From Acrasis kona (Eukaryota > Heterolobosea > Eutetramitea > Acrasida > Acrasidae), in the NCBI GenBank assembly GCA_026419775.2, contig JAOPGA020001235.1, forward strand, positions 186,001-250,000: a stretch of DNA of 64,000 nt, read 5' to 3'. Shown here in pieces: positions 33,084 to 45,809 of this stretch. A program made the position numbers and the translations under genes. The notes below the pieces were generated by a model that was given only the letters and a program-made list of their open reading frames with translations, had not been told where the DNA came from and searched no databases. Numbering within the stretch: position 1 is the first letter of the stretch; each line of letters starts with the position of its first letter.

Positions 33084-34133
33084 TTACTTCTTAGAGGGAA
33101 TGTAAAGACTCTCAGGAAGTTCACTAACGTGATAATCTCCAGGTGCAGGGGTGTTACGGTTTTGGTGAATGCCATCGTGCTGTGCAAATCTCTCTGTTGT
33201 TGAATTGAATGAACTTCTATTCTTGTTATCTGATCGTGGGGAGAATGAAGAGGTATTGGGACTGTATTTTGCAGGGTGGGGAACGCTCTTGTCTACCCCC
33301 TGCTCTAAGTAAGTCATGCGTGGACTATTGGAAGAGAATGTAGAGGAGGGTTGGTCTTTTGTTTTGAATGATGACGTGTCAACATTATAAGCGGTTGAGG
33401 ACGGGAAGTCATTCTTGTTATCCTTGAATCGTGGACTTGCTGACTTAAAGGGTGAACTTGATCTATCCTTGGAGTTAGCTAAATTGAATGTGTCTGATCC
33501 TGGTGTGTAATGACCGGGCGCTGGCGCCTTTTCTTTTTCATCTTCGAATCGTCTTGAGGAAGACCTGAATGTGTGTGAAGCCAAATCTCCTTTTCTAGAT
33601 GTACCAGGTTCTACCTCGACATTATAACTTCCAGGGGGAGGGTTGTTGTTTCTTGGAGAATGCAGCCTAGGGCTTGTAGATTTGAAGTGATGTGACGGCG
33701 ACAAATTGCCGTCCTTTGAGAAGGACGATGAGTCGAAGTTGTAGGTTGTGGGTGGTGGAGAATTGTTTTTAGCGTCAGGAAAACGTGGTGATAGCGATGC
33801 GAAGCCAGGAGACTGAGTCTGCCATGACCTCTTAGTTGCACTGCCAACTTGATTGAGATTCAAAGTAGGACCACTTCCCTTTGGAGTATTAGGAGAGGAT
33901 AGACTACCCCCATAAGCCTTTTTCGTTCCTTTTGGAGTCGATGGTGGTGAAGGAGAGTGAGGTAGAGGGCTGGCGATGGTTTGCTTTGCAGCTGTGGGAG
34001 CCTCATCTGGCTGATTTGAAACGATTGTGGTTGTTGTTGTTTTACTCACAAGAATTTTCTTTTGGGTAGGTTTTACCTCCTCCTCGTCAGTAAGCGGGTT
34101 TGTATTTATGTATTTATACTCGAGCGGGTTCAT
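33084..34133 (-). CDS. SHIPPO/STPG-repeat flagellar protein
   Basis: 349 residues, single exon, Pro/Ser/Asn-rich and probably extended. At least six Pro-Gly-rich sperm-tail repeats are visible, including PPPGSYNVE, APAPGHYTPG, PHPAKYSP and TPAPGDYHV, alternating with Phe-Ser-Ser-Pro-Arg segments. Such proteins (ODF3/CIMAP, STPG) bind microtubules on the inside or outside of axonemal doublets. In an amoeboflagellate this would be made for the flagellate stage. A TP-rich N-terminal third (SPSPPSTPKG) may be phosphorylated. Which STPG paralogue is unclear. Confidence 0.75.
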   Translation of the reverse strand: MNPLEYKYINTNPLTDEEEVKPTQKKILVSKTTTTTIVSNQPDEAPTAAKQTIASPLPHSPSPPSTPKGTKKAYGGSLSSPNTPKGSGPTLNLNQVGSATKRSWQTQSPGFASLSPRFPDAKNNSPPPTTYNFDSSSFSKDGNLSPSHHFKSTSPRLHSPRNNNPPPGSYNVEVEPGTSRKGDLASHTFRSSSRRFEDEKEKAPAPGHYTPGSDTFNLANSKDRSSSPFKSASPRFKDNKNDFPSSTAYNVDTSSFKTKDQPSSTFSSNSPRMTYLEQGVDKSVPHPAKYSPNTSSFSPRSDNKNRSSFNSTTERFAQHDGIHQNRNTPAPGDYHVSELPESLYIPSKK

Positions 34134-34662
34134 TATGAGGATTTGTAGTTTGAAGATTGTTTGCTAGCTGGTGTATGTATCCGTAGGCTACGAAAGTCAA
34201 CTTTGAACACCCAATAAAACAACTTTTGTAATCAATAATAATCATTCAAGGGCTAGGGCCAGCGGTTATAGAAAAGTTCATTTTTGTAGTGTCATCAGTT
34301 TCCAAAGTCCTCTTATTAATTAGCATTTCAAATCTACTACTTAAGCTCTCAAATATACGACGCACCAAGATTGGATAGTCCAGTTGCAAGGAAGGGTTTT
34401 GATGACTTCAGAAGTCGTTCCATCTTTGTCGGGTGGATACAAAGAAGATTACTACTTGTTTAATATAATATCCTGTTCATTTTCAGATGTCCATTTCAGT
34501 TTTGAGGTTGTGGGAAAAAACTCTCCTTGGGATATTGCGTCATCACCAGATCTGTTGATGATTGACATGTATTCAGTTATTTTTACAATCATCAACAATA
34601 TCATTGGGACATCTACTTGACAGAAACACTAAGAGCTCTTTACCTTATTAAATCACCACTCA
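34134..34662. other. Intergenic, about 530 bp, one unassigned open frame
   Basis: Shared divergent region between the STPG gene (minus) and the IQ-repeat gene (plus). A 79-codon open frame with in-frame ATG lies at 34402-34620. A stretch resembling an intron end (pyrimidine-rich, then TTTTCAG) sits inside it near 34480-34488. I cannot assign a domain, so I do not call a gene. Confidence 0.35.
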
Positions 34663-37600
34663 ATGTCGGATAAAGTTGTAGTGGGCAGAGTAAAGCGTAG
34701 TGTTGTTGTGAGGAGACCAGCGAATATCAACACACCTGAGGATGCCAGTCAAGATTACAAAGACCTTGAACAAAAAAATTTAAGCTCTGATGACGTCAAC
34801 AAAGACACGAATACACCCTTAACTAGGACTATACGAAAGAGCGTTGTGAAGAGGCCGATAAAAGATGCTGATTTCGGCACAGAACCAGTTGAGGATGTAA
34901 CAAACGTCAACTCATACGGTTCGGACTTAATCGATCAATATGTACTATCACCCGAAGACAACAGCTCTCCTGTCGCAGAATATGACGATCAAACAACATC
35001 CAATGAATTTCCCCTTACCACAAGAACAATCCCACGTAAATCTATAATAACTAGAGCGCCAATGGCTTCTAACAACGTAGTTTCCTCAAATTCTACTATC
35101 GCAGTGGTAACTGCTCCGCGACGAACTGTGATAATGAAAAAAAAGTCAGAAGCTACTTTGGCGAGTGAACAAGACGATTTCACAAACCAATTCTTAGACG
35201 AGTCCAACACACATCTCTCCATTACCCCATCAGAACCTACAACAGACATTCAACATGTTGACACTAATCATGATCCGTTACTGAACACCACCCCGGAAAC
35301 ATCCGAACATGTCAACCCATTAGATGAACAACAAGACATTATAAACAAGTTAAAATCCTAATAGAAAAGTGGTTAGAAAAACCGATTCCAAAAAGATCAA
35401 TCGTAGTGCGCAACAAGACGGAATCATCTAATACTCCAACCGATGTCATCACTCAAGATCAAGTCAACAATACAGTTGATCAGCAAAACAATGTGGAAAA
35501 GATTGAAAACAATTCACCTCTACCGGAAGATGAAGAACAAGACATTATAAACAAAGTCAAACTCAACCGAAAAATTGTTCGAAAGACTGATCCTAGAACA
35601 AGCATAGTACGAAAGAATGTAGAAAAGGATGAAGAAAAATCAATCACCACAAACGATCCATCCGTGGATAACATTAACCTTCAAGAAGAAACGGTAATTG
35701 CCTCCGAACAATTAAATGTACAAAACCAATCAAATACATTTTCATCACCAACCACGGACGAACAAGAAGAATCAATTATTCAAAAAGTGTTATTAAATAG
35801 AAAACCCATTCGTAGAGATGGTTCCCTCAAAGCGGTCGAGTCACCACAAGTCACATCCGATCCATCACTACCAGTCACACAAGATGTAAATGATCAAAAT
35901 CAAGTCATTTTAAATGAACAAGATGAAATCAATAATATCAAACTCAACCGAAGAGTATTACGAAAGAGTAGCGAAAATCAAAATTTGAATCAAAACCATT
36001 CTCCGACAACATCCGAACAAATTGATTTATCATCGACACCACTAGGAAATCCAAATCAAATTCAACCCAAAAAGATCGTTTCGAGAGTGATTAGAAAATC
36101 ATCAAATGTGGATGCACTGTCAACGGTCGAGAATTTGATCCCCTCGGATGAAATTACAAAACAAGATTCACAACAATTAGATAACGACGATGAACAAGAT
36201 TTGATTAATAGAATCAAATCAAATAAAAAACTTGTTAGAAGAGTAGATTCAAAATCATCATCATCACCTAATGTAAATCAACCAACAACTCCACAAGATG
36301 AAGTTGATGATAAAAATATTGATTCAAATTCATCTGTGATCGAAAATCAAAATGAGGTCATCACGGAGATTATTCCAAATAAAAAAATTGTAACGAGAGC
36401 AAGAGCAACCATTGTGAGAAAACCATCATCTGCTGTATCTAGTTCCATTGAAGTAATACCATCGACTCCTATTGTCCACGATCCAAATCTCGAAATTGAT
36501 CAAATCAATGTAAATTCCAATCAAGATGGTGATCAACCATCAGAATCAGTTATTGCTCCAAATAAGAAGATTGTAACCAGAGGCAGAGCTACTATTGTGA
36601 GGAAATCCTCTTCTCCAATGATTACTAATGATGGTGATTTAGTTCCAGAAAGTACAATTTCTGATTCAAAATCTGATCATCAAGATGAAGAAAAGAAAAT
36701 TAATTCAGTGTCATTATTGGATGACGAACAATATATCATCAACAAGGTTAAATTGAATCGAAAAATCGTTAGAAAATCAGATTTAAAATTAATGAGGAAT
36801 CAATCGCTAGTCGAACCATCTCCAACAACGACACCCACTCATGATCCAACATTGGATTCAAATCAAGAATCAACACAATCATCCATTCAAGATTCTGAAA
36901 TTGATTCATCATCATCATCATTAATTTCACAAAATATTGATGACGAACAAGAATTAATTCAAAAATTAAAACAAAATAGAAAAATTGTACGTAAGGGTGT
37001 CAATAATGGTTCCATTGTTTCGAAAAAGAAACTTGATCAAGTAGATGATTCATCACCAATAATAAATAACGATGATGGTTCAATTCAACAACAACAATCA
37101 GTAAATGATGATTTTATTTCTGAAAATATCGATCATCCACAAAATAGTTCAATTGGCAAAAAGGTAATTACAACTGGTCGTCCAAGGGCAACCATAGTGA
37201 GAAAACCATCGTCAACAATTAATCAATCATCAGAACTATCCAACTCGGAAAGTGATGACAATCATCACCCATTGCAAACAACAACAACAGCTCCCAAAAG
37301 AACCATTACGATTGTTAAGAAACCAAAAATGTCATCATCAACTCAAGATGATCCAAGTACACCCACTGTGGATGATCATCCTTTAAACGAAAGTTCAATT
37401 TCAGAATCATCACGGCAACTAGATCAATCAGAAACATCAAAGATGCGTAAATTAAAAAGAGGAACGAGCACACAAGATGCAAAGAGAAATGCATTGTTGT
37501 TGTTACAACAAGAATCAATGACCGGAAATAACGTTGATTCTACAGTGGTATCACCTACCGATGGTTTCGATGAGTCATCGCCATCAGTAATTGTCAATGA

Positions 37601-40600
37601 TAAAAACAACAAGGAGGATTACAATAATAATGAAATGGTACGGTCATTACAAAATAATGATGAAAAGTACATTTTGTTACAGTCACTCATCAGAGGTCAA
37701 TTCATTCGATCTCTATACCAAAAACAAGAGTTAAGAATGATAGTGATTCAATCCATCGTAAAATCAAATTTGATTCAATCGAATGCGAATCGATCCATAA
37801 AGGAGATCAAAGAGAATAGGCTCAATGTGATGATATCACTCACGAGAGGTCTTAATGTTCGTAAAGTGGTCGATCGTCAAGTTGGTCAACTGGAGCTATT
37901 ACAATCGCTGATCATCGGTAATGCTTACAATAAGAATATGACCAAGGACCATCATAGAATCAATGTGCTACAATCCATCATACGTGGTCGATCTGATTTG
38001 ATGAAATGTGATCAATCATTGAATCGAATCATTCAATTTCAATCCTTGTCCAAAAGTCAACCACGCACTTTTGTTACAAAATCCATCGAGAGGATAAAGA
38101 CGATGCAGGGATTGATTCGTACAATTAAAATCATTTCTGATGCAATTACTCAAATGAAACAAATTAAAATCAACAGATTGATTTTATTACAATCGATAAC
38201 TAGAGGACAATCACATCAAAAATCGAAACAGAATGATACCAATCGATTGTTTTCTCTACAATCAATTATTATTGGTCATCATCACCATCGTCATCTTCTA
38301 TTGATGAAATCAAAAATCACATTGTTACAATCACTGACTCGTGGACATCAAATTCATCAAATTTACATTCGAAACATTAACTCAATCATGACGTTACAAA
38401 ATATTATTAAATCGCACATGATACAAATAAATTCAAATAGAGCGATCGACCAACGAAAACAAGATGCGAGATTGATGCTATATAGTATTGTAAAGGCAAA
38501 GATTGTCATGTTGAAACACGAAAAGCAATTGTGCAATTTGATCGCTTTACAATCACTCACTAGAGGTTTTCACATCAACAAGTTATTTGATGATCAAATT
38601 GATCGCACTAAGATATTACAATCGACTATACGTTGTAACAAGCATCATCACGAAATGACCAATCTTTCAAATGACTCGCTCATGATGAATGCTCTGTATA
38701 GAGGACGTGTTGTAAGTGAACATGTCATTGATCAACTCGATATGATCAAATCGCTACAATCACTCATACGTAGTCATCGACTAACCAAATCAACTCATAT
38801 CGATTACAATCGCATTTTTGTTTTACAATCCATCATTAGAACTCGTCACGCTCACGTTTCGTTCAATAAACAAATCGCTCAGTACTCAATCATACAATCC
38901 ATCATACGTCAAAAACACACGAGGTCTACTCACATCAACCAACTCGACAGGTTGTTATTGTTACAAACTATAATTAGATCTACAATGGTACAGAATGGAT
39001 CGAATAGAGCAATTGACCAACAAAAACAAAATAGAAGATTGGTTTTGTATTCGATTGTAAAAGCAAAGTGCGTTGTAATGAAACACCAAGAAACGTTACG
39101 TCACATACGGTCATTGCAATCATTGATTAGGACACAAAGTGAATTGAAATCAAAACAATTACAATCAAATAGATTAACCACTTTACAATCACTCATCACT
39201 GGTCAGTTCTCTCATAGACATCACAATCAGTCAAAGCACCGCGTCATCACATTACAAGCGCTATCGAGACATTTCAACCAATCAATCACAAATAATATTG
39301 ATCGTGATTTCGATCGCATTCGATTGATTCAATCGTTGATTCGAACAAAGAAATTACAATCAAATGTTAACAAATTATTGGATTCAACGGCTATATTACA
39401 ATCTTTGATTAAAGGTGGTCGTCTACAACGCTCAACGGCTGTGGACGTCAATCGTTCGTCACTTGTTGCAAATCTGTGTAGAGGAAATTTGTCACGATCA
39501 AAGTTGACCAACCAAATTGATCAAATACGATTACTACAATCTTTGATTCGTTGTTCAGATATTCATGTACTGGTCGATTCACAAATCTCAAGAATCGCTC
39601 TTTTACAATGCATCATTAAATCCAATCACATTCAACAAGTTGCAAAAATAGAATCGAGCCGATTGAACACATTCAGTGCACTTGTCAAGACTAGTTCATG
39701 TGTGAAAACTTTCGAACGTGATTTGTCGAGATTAAAAATGTTACAATCTATAATTAGATTGAAGCGGGCTACAAATCAAAACACATCACAAGTGAATAGA
39801 GTTCAATCGCTTCAAGTATTGATCAGATCTAAATTGGAATCGATCAAATATGAAGATATGAAGTCAAGACTCGTGGGGCTACAAAATATCATCAGGACGC
39901 ATTTGATCACATCCAAATTTGATGATTCCAAAAACAACGTCGTCGTATTACAATGTATAATTAATGGCCATTTATTCCATAAGCATTCCGATCATGACAA
40001 GAATCGAATAATAATTCTTCAATCATGCATCAAATCGTTCCATTTACAAAATCAATTCGAGAATTCTAAAGACAGAATCAACATGATATGTACACTAGCA
40101 AGAGGTAAATCGAATCATCAAAACACTCGACATGAAATCGATCGAATCGAATCATTACAATCCATCATCAATGGAGATTCTGAATTCACATTACACCAAT
40201 CGAACATTTCGAGAATACCAACCATACAATCCACATTGAGATGCAAATTACAATTAGAACAAACAAATCATGAAATATCACGAGCGATCACATTACAATC
40301 CATTGCTCGTAAAATTAAAATGAGAAGTGATTATGAATCCAAAATGTCATCGATTATTTTGTTACAAAATTTAATTCGATCATTCATGATTCAAACGGGA
40401 TCAAATAGAGAAATTGATGTACAGAAACTAAACAGAAGAAGCGTGTTGTATTCGATAGCCAAAGGAAAAGCAACAATGATTAAACATCAGATTGAATTGA
40501 ATTTGATTGAATTGTTACAGGGCATAATGAGGGGTCATCGAGCATTTGATTCTTATCAAAAACAACAAAAGAGATCTATTAGGATGCAATCACTGATTCG

Positions 40601-42869
40601 ATCTAACGTTCAAATTCAAAGTTTGAATTTACAAATTGGACAAATTGTGATTTTACAAAATTTATTCAAGAGTTCAATCACTCAATCTATAGTTAAACAA
40701 GACACGAACCGATCGATTGGATTACAATCTATTGTAAGAGGTGGTTACTACAATCAAGAATTCTTCAAATCCAAATTGCAAATCAACACTTTCCAATCCT
40801 TGGTCAGAACACAACTAATGCACAAACAATGTAAGCGATCCATACAACAAGTGACTATTTTACAAAATCTAATCAAATCTCACGTTCAATCAACTTTGAT
40901 TCAACAATTCACAAATCAATTAATCATGATGCAATCAATCATGAGATGCAAATTATCTAGTTCACAAGCAGATACATCCATTCGATTACAAAAAGAATCA
41001 AGGATCAAAATATTTCATAGTTTGGTCAAATCATTACTGGTCAGGAAATCTACATTACGTGATCAATTAAATACTAATCACGTGCAATCTATAATTAGAT
41101 CCAAATGCATTCAAAACAAATTTGAACGCAACCGTAATAGATTATCGACGGTACAAGCTGTCGCCAATGCGCACATCATCAAGAATCATTTCAATTTGCA
41201 AATGGACCGAATTTCAATTCTTCAATCTCTCGCTCACGGCCACTTTGCCATTCATGATTTACAAAATTTCAATTCAGGATTAGAATTAATGACTTGCTTG
41301 ATCAGAGGTCACATTTGTAGATTGAATCGTGATTCACAATTAAATCACTGCATCACATTACAATCAATCATGAAAAGTAAACTAATCACAAATAATGATT
41401 TGAATCAAATTCATGACATTCAATCCATACAATCGTTCATTCGTGGACATTCTCAACAAATCAAATCTAGTCAACTACACGAAAGAACCATTATTTTACA
41501 ATCATTGGTCAGAGGATATTCTACTCATTCATCTTCCACCAAAGAATCAATCAAAAAATTTGCATCACTTTGTGAAATGTTAAGTGCGATCATCAAATCA
41601 CGACTGTCAAGATTGAATCATGAACGGAATGTGTGTGATTTGATTAAATGTCAATCCATCATAAAATCAAATTTGATTCAAAAGAGGTCCGCGAAAATGA
41701 TGAAATTATTCATAAGAGATGAACATCGTTGTACGCTATTACAATCAATTCACAGAGGATCCATCTCTAGAAATTCATTATTATCGACCAAAAAACAATT
41801 AATCACTTTACAATCCATAACGAGATGTCATTTGCAACAATTAGAATCGAATCGTACTTTGAATGATTTGATTTGTTTACAATCAATCACAACTGGTCAA
41901 CTTGCACATTTACACAAACAAGATGAGATCAATCACATCATCACCCTACAATCAATCATCAGAGGAATTCAATCGCGTTCGCAAATTGATCAAAATCAAA
42001 TCTTGACCAATGCAAGCACATTGATCTGTTCATTAGCTAGATGTCAATTCGAACAATCCAATTTTGAATTTGATTTGCAAAACATTATTGTGATGCAATC
42101 TTTAATTAGAGGTGCATTAGCTGAATACCAGACCATTGACGACGTGATGGGTTTAATCACATTCCAATCAATCTCGAGGGGATTTGTTTATCAAAATAAA
42201 CATTTGGACATGGTTGACCAATTACAATTTGAAAATGAAATGGAACAATTACAAATCATCCAATCCATCATCACCAGTCATTTCATTCAATGTGACAAAT
42301 TCGAATCAATCGATCGAATCACATTATTACAATCGCTCATTCGATCCAAAATTCAAATCTACCCCATTCGCAATGATGACGCCAACATGAATCAAGTATT
42401 CATAAAAAGCATCTCTAATGCATCTTGTTCGAAATGTAATGTACAAGATGTGCTCACCAATGAAATCATACCTGCACTACATTCAATCATGAGCAATGAT
42501 ATGAAACCATATGGTGCATCCAATCATGAATTGTGTTATCATCCCATAGAAGCAATCCATATGATTTGTAATAAGCAACAATGTGCTACTGAATTGTTCA
42601 TGTATATTGATGAAATGGCATGTAATTATATTGCTGAACAATCTAATACTTCTTGTGGTGTTTCTTTTGATGAGTGGAATAACATTAAATTCCGTTTCTT
42701 TGTAGTGCAGTCGTTAAAGAGAGGAATGTTGGTAGATTTTTTGAGCAACATGTTTGGTGATTCTGAAAATATGAATCAATTTTATAAAGACAAGTCTGTA
42801 ATGATGAATAGGGATACTCATGAAATGATTTTGGAGAATTTGAAAAGGATTGTTAATATTGAGTTTTAA
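34663..42869 (+). CDS. Giant IQ-like repeat protein (interrupted frame)
   Basis: Two long open stretches (34663-35361 and 35406-42869) belong together, giving about 2,730 residues. The 45-base gap codes NRKVVRKTDSK in the third frame, which matches the repeat motif on both sides, so two single-base breaks separate the parts. The first ~1,000 residues are disordered, with about ten copies of a DEQDIINKVKLNRKIVRK-type motif and RATIVRKPSS segments. After that come roughly 65 units of about 24 residues with core LLQSLIRG or IQSIIRS. This is the first half of an IQ motif (IQxxxRGxxxR), so calmodulin or centrin binding is likely, as in ASPM. No motor, kinase or membrane domain is present. A spindle, centriole or cytoskeletal role is inference. 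Confidence 0.6.
38398..40490 (+). repeat. Higher-order repeat inside the IQ-like array
   Basis: A longer unit recurs three times, at about 38400-38525, 38985-39100 and 40380-40490. Each has the order SNRAIDQ (or SNREIDV), a basic step, LYSIVKAK (or LYSIAKGK) and a KH.....L end. It replaces two ordinary 24-residue units. This shows that blocks larger than one repeat have been duplicated. Confidence 0.7.
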
Positions 42870-42964
42870 TTAAAATATATTTTTCTTCATCTGCGTTGTG
42901 TTTTCTAATATGAGTCAACAGATATAATGTCTTTGTACTAATAACTTTACAAAATATTTTTGAT

Positions 42965-45177
42965 ATGACGGAACATGAGCATGTTTCTGATGACAAGGCA
43001 CACTCAGACCATGTCGGCTCGCCATCTCAAACAAATTATATAACTAATAACTATGAAGAAGAGTTCATGTCTATTTTGAATTCAACAGGTGGCAACTTAA
43101 GTCCACAACAATTGATGGTCAAAAACAAATTACATGTTCTTTTTCTTGAAATTGATAAGGAATTTGATTCGATAGTGCGCGAAAACGAACTTCTCAGAGC
43201 ACGCGTCGAAGAATACGAAAGATTGAACCAAACAAACCCGATTGCTGCATCACTGTAAGCACATTTTGAAGCAAAACTTTTAATAATAGAACTCCAATAC
43301 CCCCTGCAAAAACTAAGAAGACTATTGGCAACATTACCAAAAGGGTCGCCACTGCCGTATTACAGACTGGAAAGAAAGACGTAAAAGACCCTGTTAAAGA
43401 AGTACCAAAAAGTGCCCACATCAAGGATGGAAAAGACAATTTGGACCTTAAAAATAAGGACAAGAAGGGAAAGGGTGGTATGCAGAAAGTAAGAGATTTT
43501 ATGGCAACCATGAACGCCACTCAAAGAGCACAACAAAAACCAACAAATCCACTCAACAAGGCAATCACCAGAAGATACTTGTACCATACTGATGCAGTAT
43601 GGAAAGTGAAAGCCATTCCATACTACTCAATGTCCAACTCAACTCAAGTAAGAATAATTTTTGACAAGTTTGTTCTAACATTGCAGTTAATTGCAAGTAC
43701 CTCAAACGATGGCACGACTTGCATATGGACTGCAGACTTTTTTAAAACCAATGATGATTTACACAGGACAACGTAACCAAGGTGCATCCATTAATGACGT
43801 TTGCTTCCATCCCACAAGACCAATAGCTTGCACCGTTTCTGGCGACCGTTCTTGCCACATTTGGAAATTCTCAGATTCCCTCGACCCTGAGATGTACTCG
43901 CCTAAAGCAGAGAAGAGAGCATCCTTGCCTCAAATTGAAGTCACGCACGAGCGAAGTGGAAGTACGATTGATGTTCCAACTGAAAGTCACGTGACAAACG
44001 ACGACGACAACAATTACATTGATTTGAATGACGACACAGATGAAGAGGTTTGTTCTGTAAAAGCTCAATTCGACTAACATTGTAGTATATATGAAAATAG
44101 AGGAGCGGACGACATCAACAACATTGCGACCCAGGATCTACTCTCTGACGCAGACATTATAGAAAACTCTGACAACGAAGACGACGGACAGGAATTCGAT
44201 TACGTTGAGGAAGACTTGGATGATGATGGATATTATCCTGATGAATACATACCAGCACCTCAACCAACAAAGCAAACAGATGAATTCTATTGCATAGAAA
44301 ATGCAAACCTCTTCCGCAACAAACCAGTTCAGACAAGCAAGAGATTAGCACAAGTAATTTTTTCTAGTCTTATTTACTTTTTAACAATCTCAGACTCAAC
44401 CCACTCTTCACAAGGGAGTCATTTCATCTTGCGACTTTTCGTTATGGGATCAAGGAAACCATGTAATAACAGCTGGTTGGGACTCTCGCGTACACTTTTT
44501 TGACTTGCAACAACATTATGGAGTTGACCAGTCGGATGAAACAACCATCACAACCATCACGGCACCCCTGAGAGAACTTGAAGGACACGAAGGAATCGTA
44601 AATGACGTTAGAAGTGCAAACAGCACACCCATGATTGTGAGCTCAGGGCAAGATGGAACAGCAAGGCTATGGGACGTGAGAAGTGGAGCAGTAAGTATTA
44701 AACACTTGAGATTAATCATTTCGTAGGCTTCCATCAATGTACTAAAAGGACACAATAATGAGTCAGTATCGGCGGCTGTGTTTACAAACAATGACCGTTT
44801 CGTTGTGAGTGGCTCTGAAGATGGACTTTTGAAAATATGGGACGTCAGGAATTTAGGAAAGAGTGTGAAGGGAGTTCACTTACACAGCGGCATTAACGAC
44901 ATTTCGATTAGTGAGTAAGTAGACTTGTAATCATGATTCATGTTAACAATCTATAAATAGTTATCACAGCCGCATTAGTGTTGCACTGAATAAGAGACAA
45001 TGTAAAATATTTGATTTGAGCGGAACCTGTCTCAATACTTATCAAAAGAGTGGACATGACCTAATGGTGACGGGCACCGCATGGTCTAATGATGGACTCA
45101 GTGTATATACAAGCAGCATAGACCGTCAAATTATACAGTGGCAATTTGAGACAAACATGGAATATAATGAAAAGTAG
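42965..45177 (+). CDS. WDR37: WDR37-like WD40 protein
   Basis: Seven exons: 42965-43254, 43290-43647, 43687-44047, 44086-44353, 44394-44690, 44727-44914 and 44961-45177. WDR37 partners PACS1/PACS2 in animals and stabilises them. The N-terminal LFLEIDKEFDSIVRENELLR matches the WDR37 coiled segment. The blades then follow in order: YLYHTDAVWKVKAIP, ASINDVCFHPTRPIA, GHEGIVNDVRSANSTP, NESVSAAVFTNNDRFVVSGS, and a last blade with AWSNDG and SSIDRQIIQW. Two one-base discrepancies occur. A T6 run at about 43736-43743 shifts the frame between TADF and LKPMMIYTG. The 44048-44085 intron joins exons out of phase by one near a TA repeat. Both could be assembly errors; if real, the gene would be broken. 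Confidence 0.75.
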
Positions 45178-45204
45178 TTGTAGTTTGAATAAATAAAATG
45201 TATT

Positions 45205-45642
45205 TTAATCATCGTCCTCTTCGTCTTCATCGTCATCATCATAGCGCTCTGTTTGTTGTTGCGCCCTTGCACTGTATGATGAAAATGCTTCATCGTCGTC
45301 GTCGTCATCCCGCTGTGTGTGTTTTTGTTGTCTTTGTCTCACGGGAGCTTCATCCTCTTCGTCGTCCTCGTTGCCGACAGTCCCTTGATTATCGTCCTGT
45401 ACATTTACTTTATCACATTCATCTATCCAGTCGCCATATACATCAACTGGTTCCATCAAAGATGTAATGCGCATTTGATAATCTGCAGCGCACACTCTGC
45501 ATCTCACAGCACCAACTGATGTTTTCCGATCAAGTTTACATTCTACCGACTTTTCATGATTGCAGAACGGGCAGTCAAATACCGTTGCTACTTTTTGCAT
45601 CATCTTCTTGGGTGGTGCTTTTCGTGACTTTCGTTTGCCCAT
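45205..45642 (-). CDS. ELOF1: Transcription elongation factor ELOF1 (Elf1)
   Basis: 145 residues. The first 80 match ELOF1: MGKRKSRK basic tail, then a zinc ribbon with Cys24, Cys27, Cys48 and Cys51 (CPFC and CRVC), ending EPVDVYGDWIDECD. ELOF1 travels with RNA polymerase II, aids passage through nucleosomes and takes part in transcription-coupled repair. Animal ELOF1 stops here; this one adds about 65 mostly acidic residues (poly-Asp/Glu), as yeast Elf1 does, perhaps to contact histones. Its stop is 27 bases from the WDR37 stop (convergent). Confidence 0.92.
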   Translation of the reverse strand: MGKRKSRKAPPKKMMQKVATVFDCPFCNHEKSVECKLDRKTSVGAVRCRVCAADYQMRITSLMEPVDVYGDWIDECDKVNVQDDNQGTVGNEDDEEDEAPVRQRQQKHTQRDDDDDDEAFSSYSARAQQQTERYDDDDEDEEDDD

Positions 45643-45809
45643 TGTTGACCTTGATTATGTGTCTTCCGTTAGTTTAAATTTTGTTGTTGTAAAAGGTAAA
45701 CCTGACTTATGTATAACTAAATAAATCCTGGAGTATTTTGCATTGTACTAGCCTAAATAAGGATGCCTTTCAACTTTCATTTCAACTTTCAAAATTCAAT
45801 TGATCTGAG

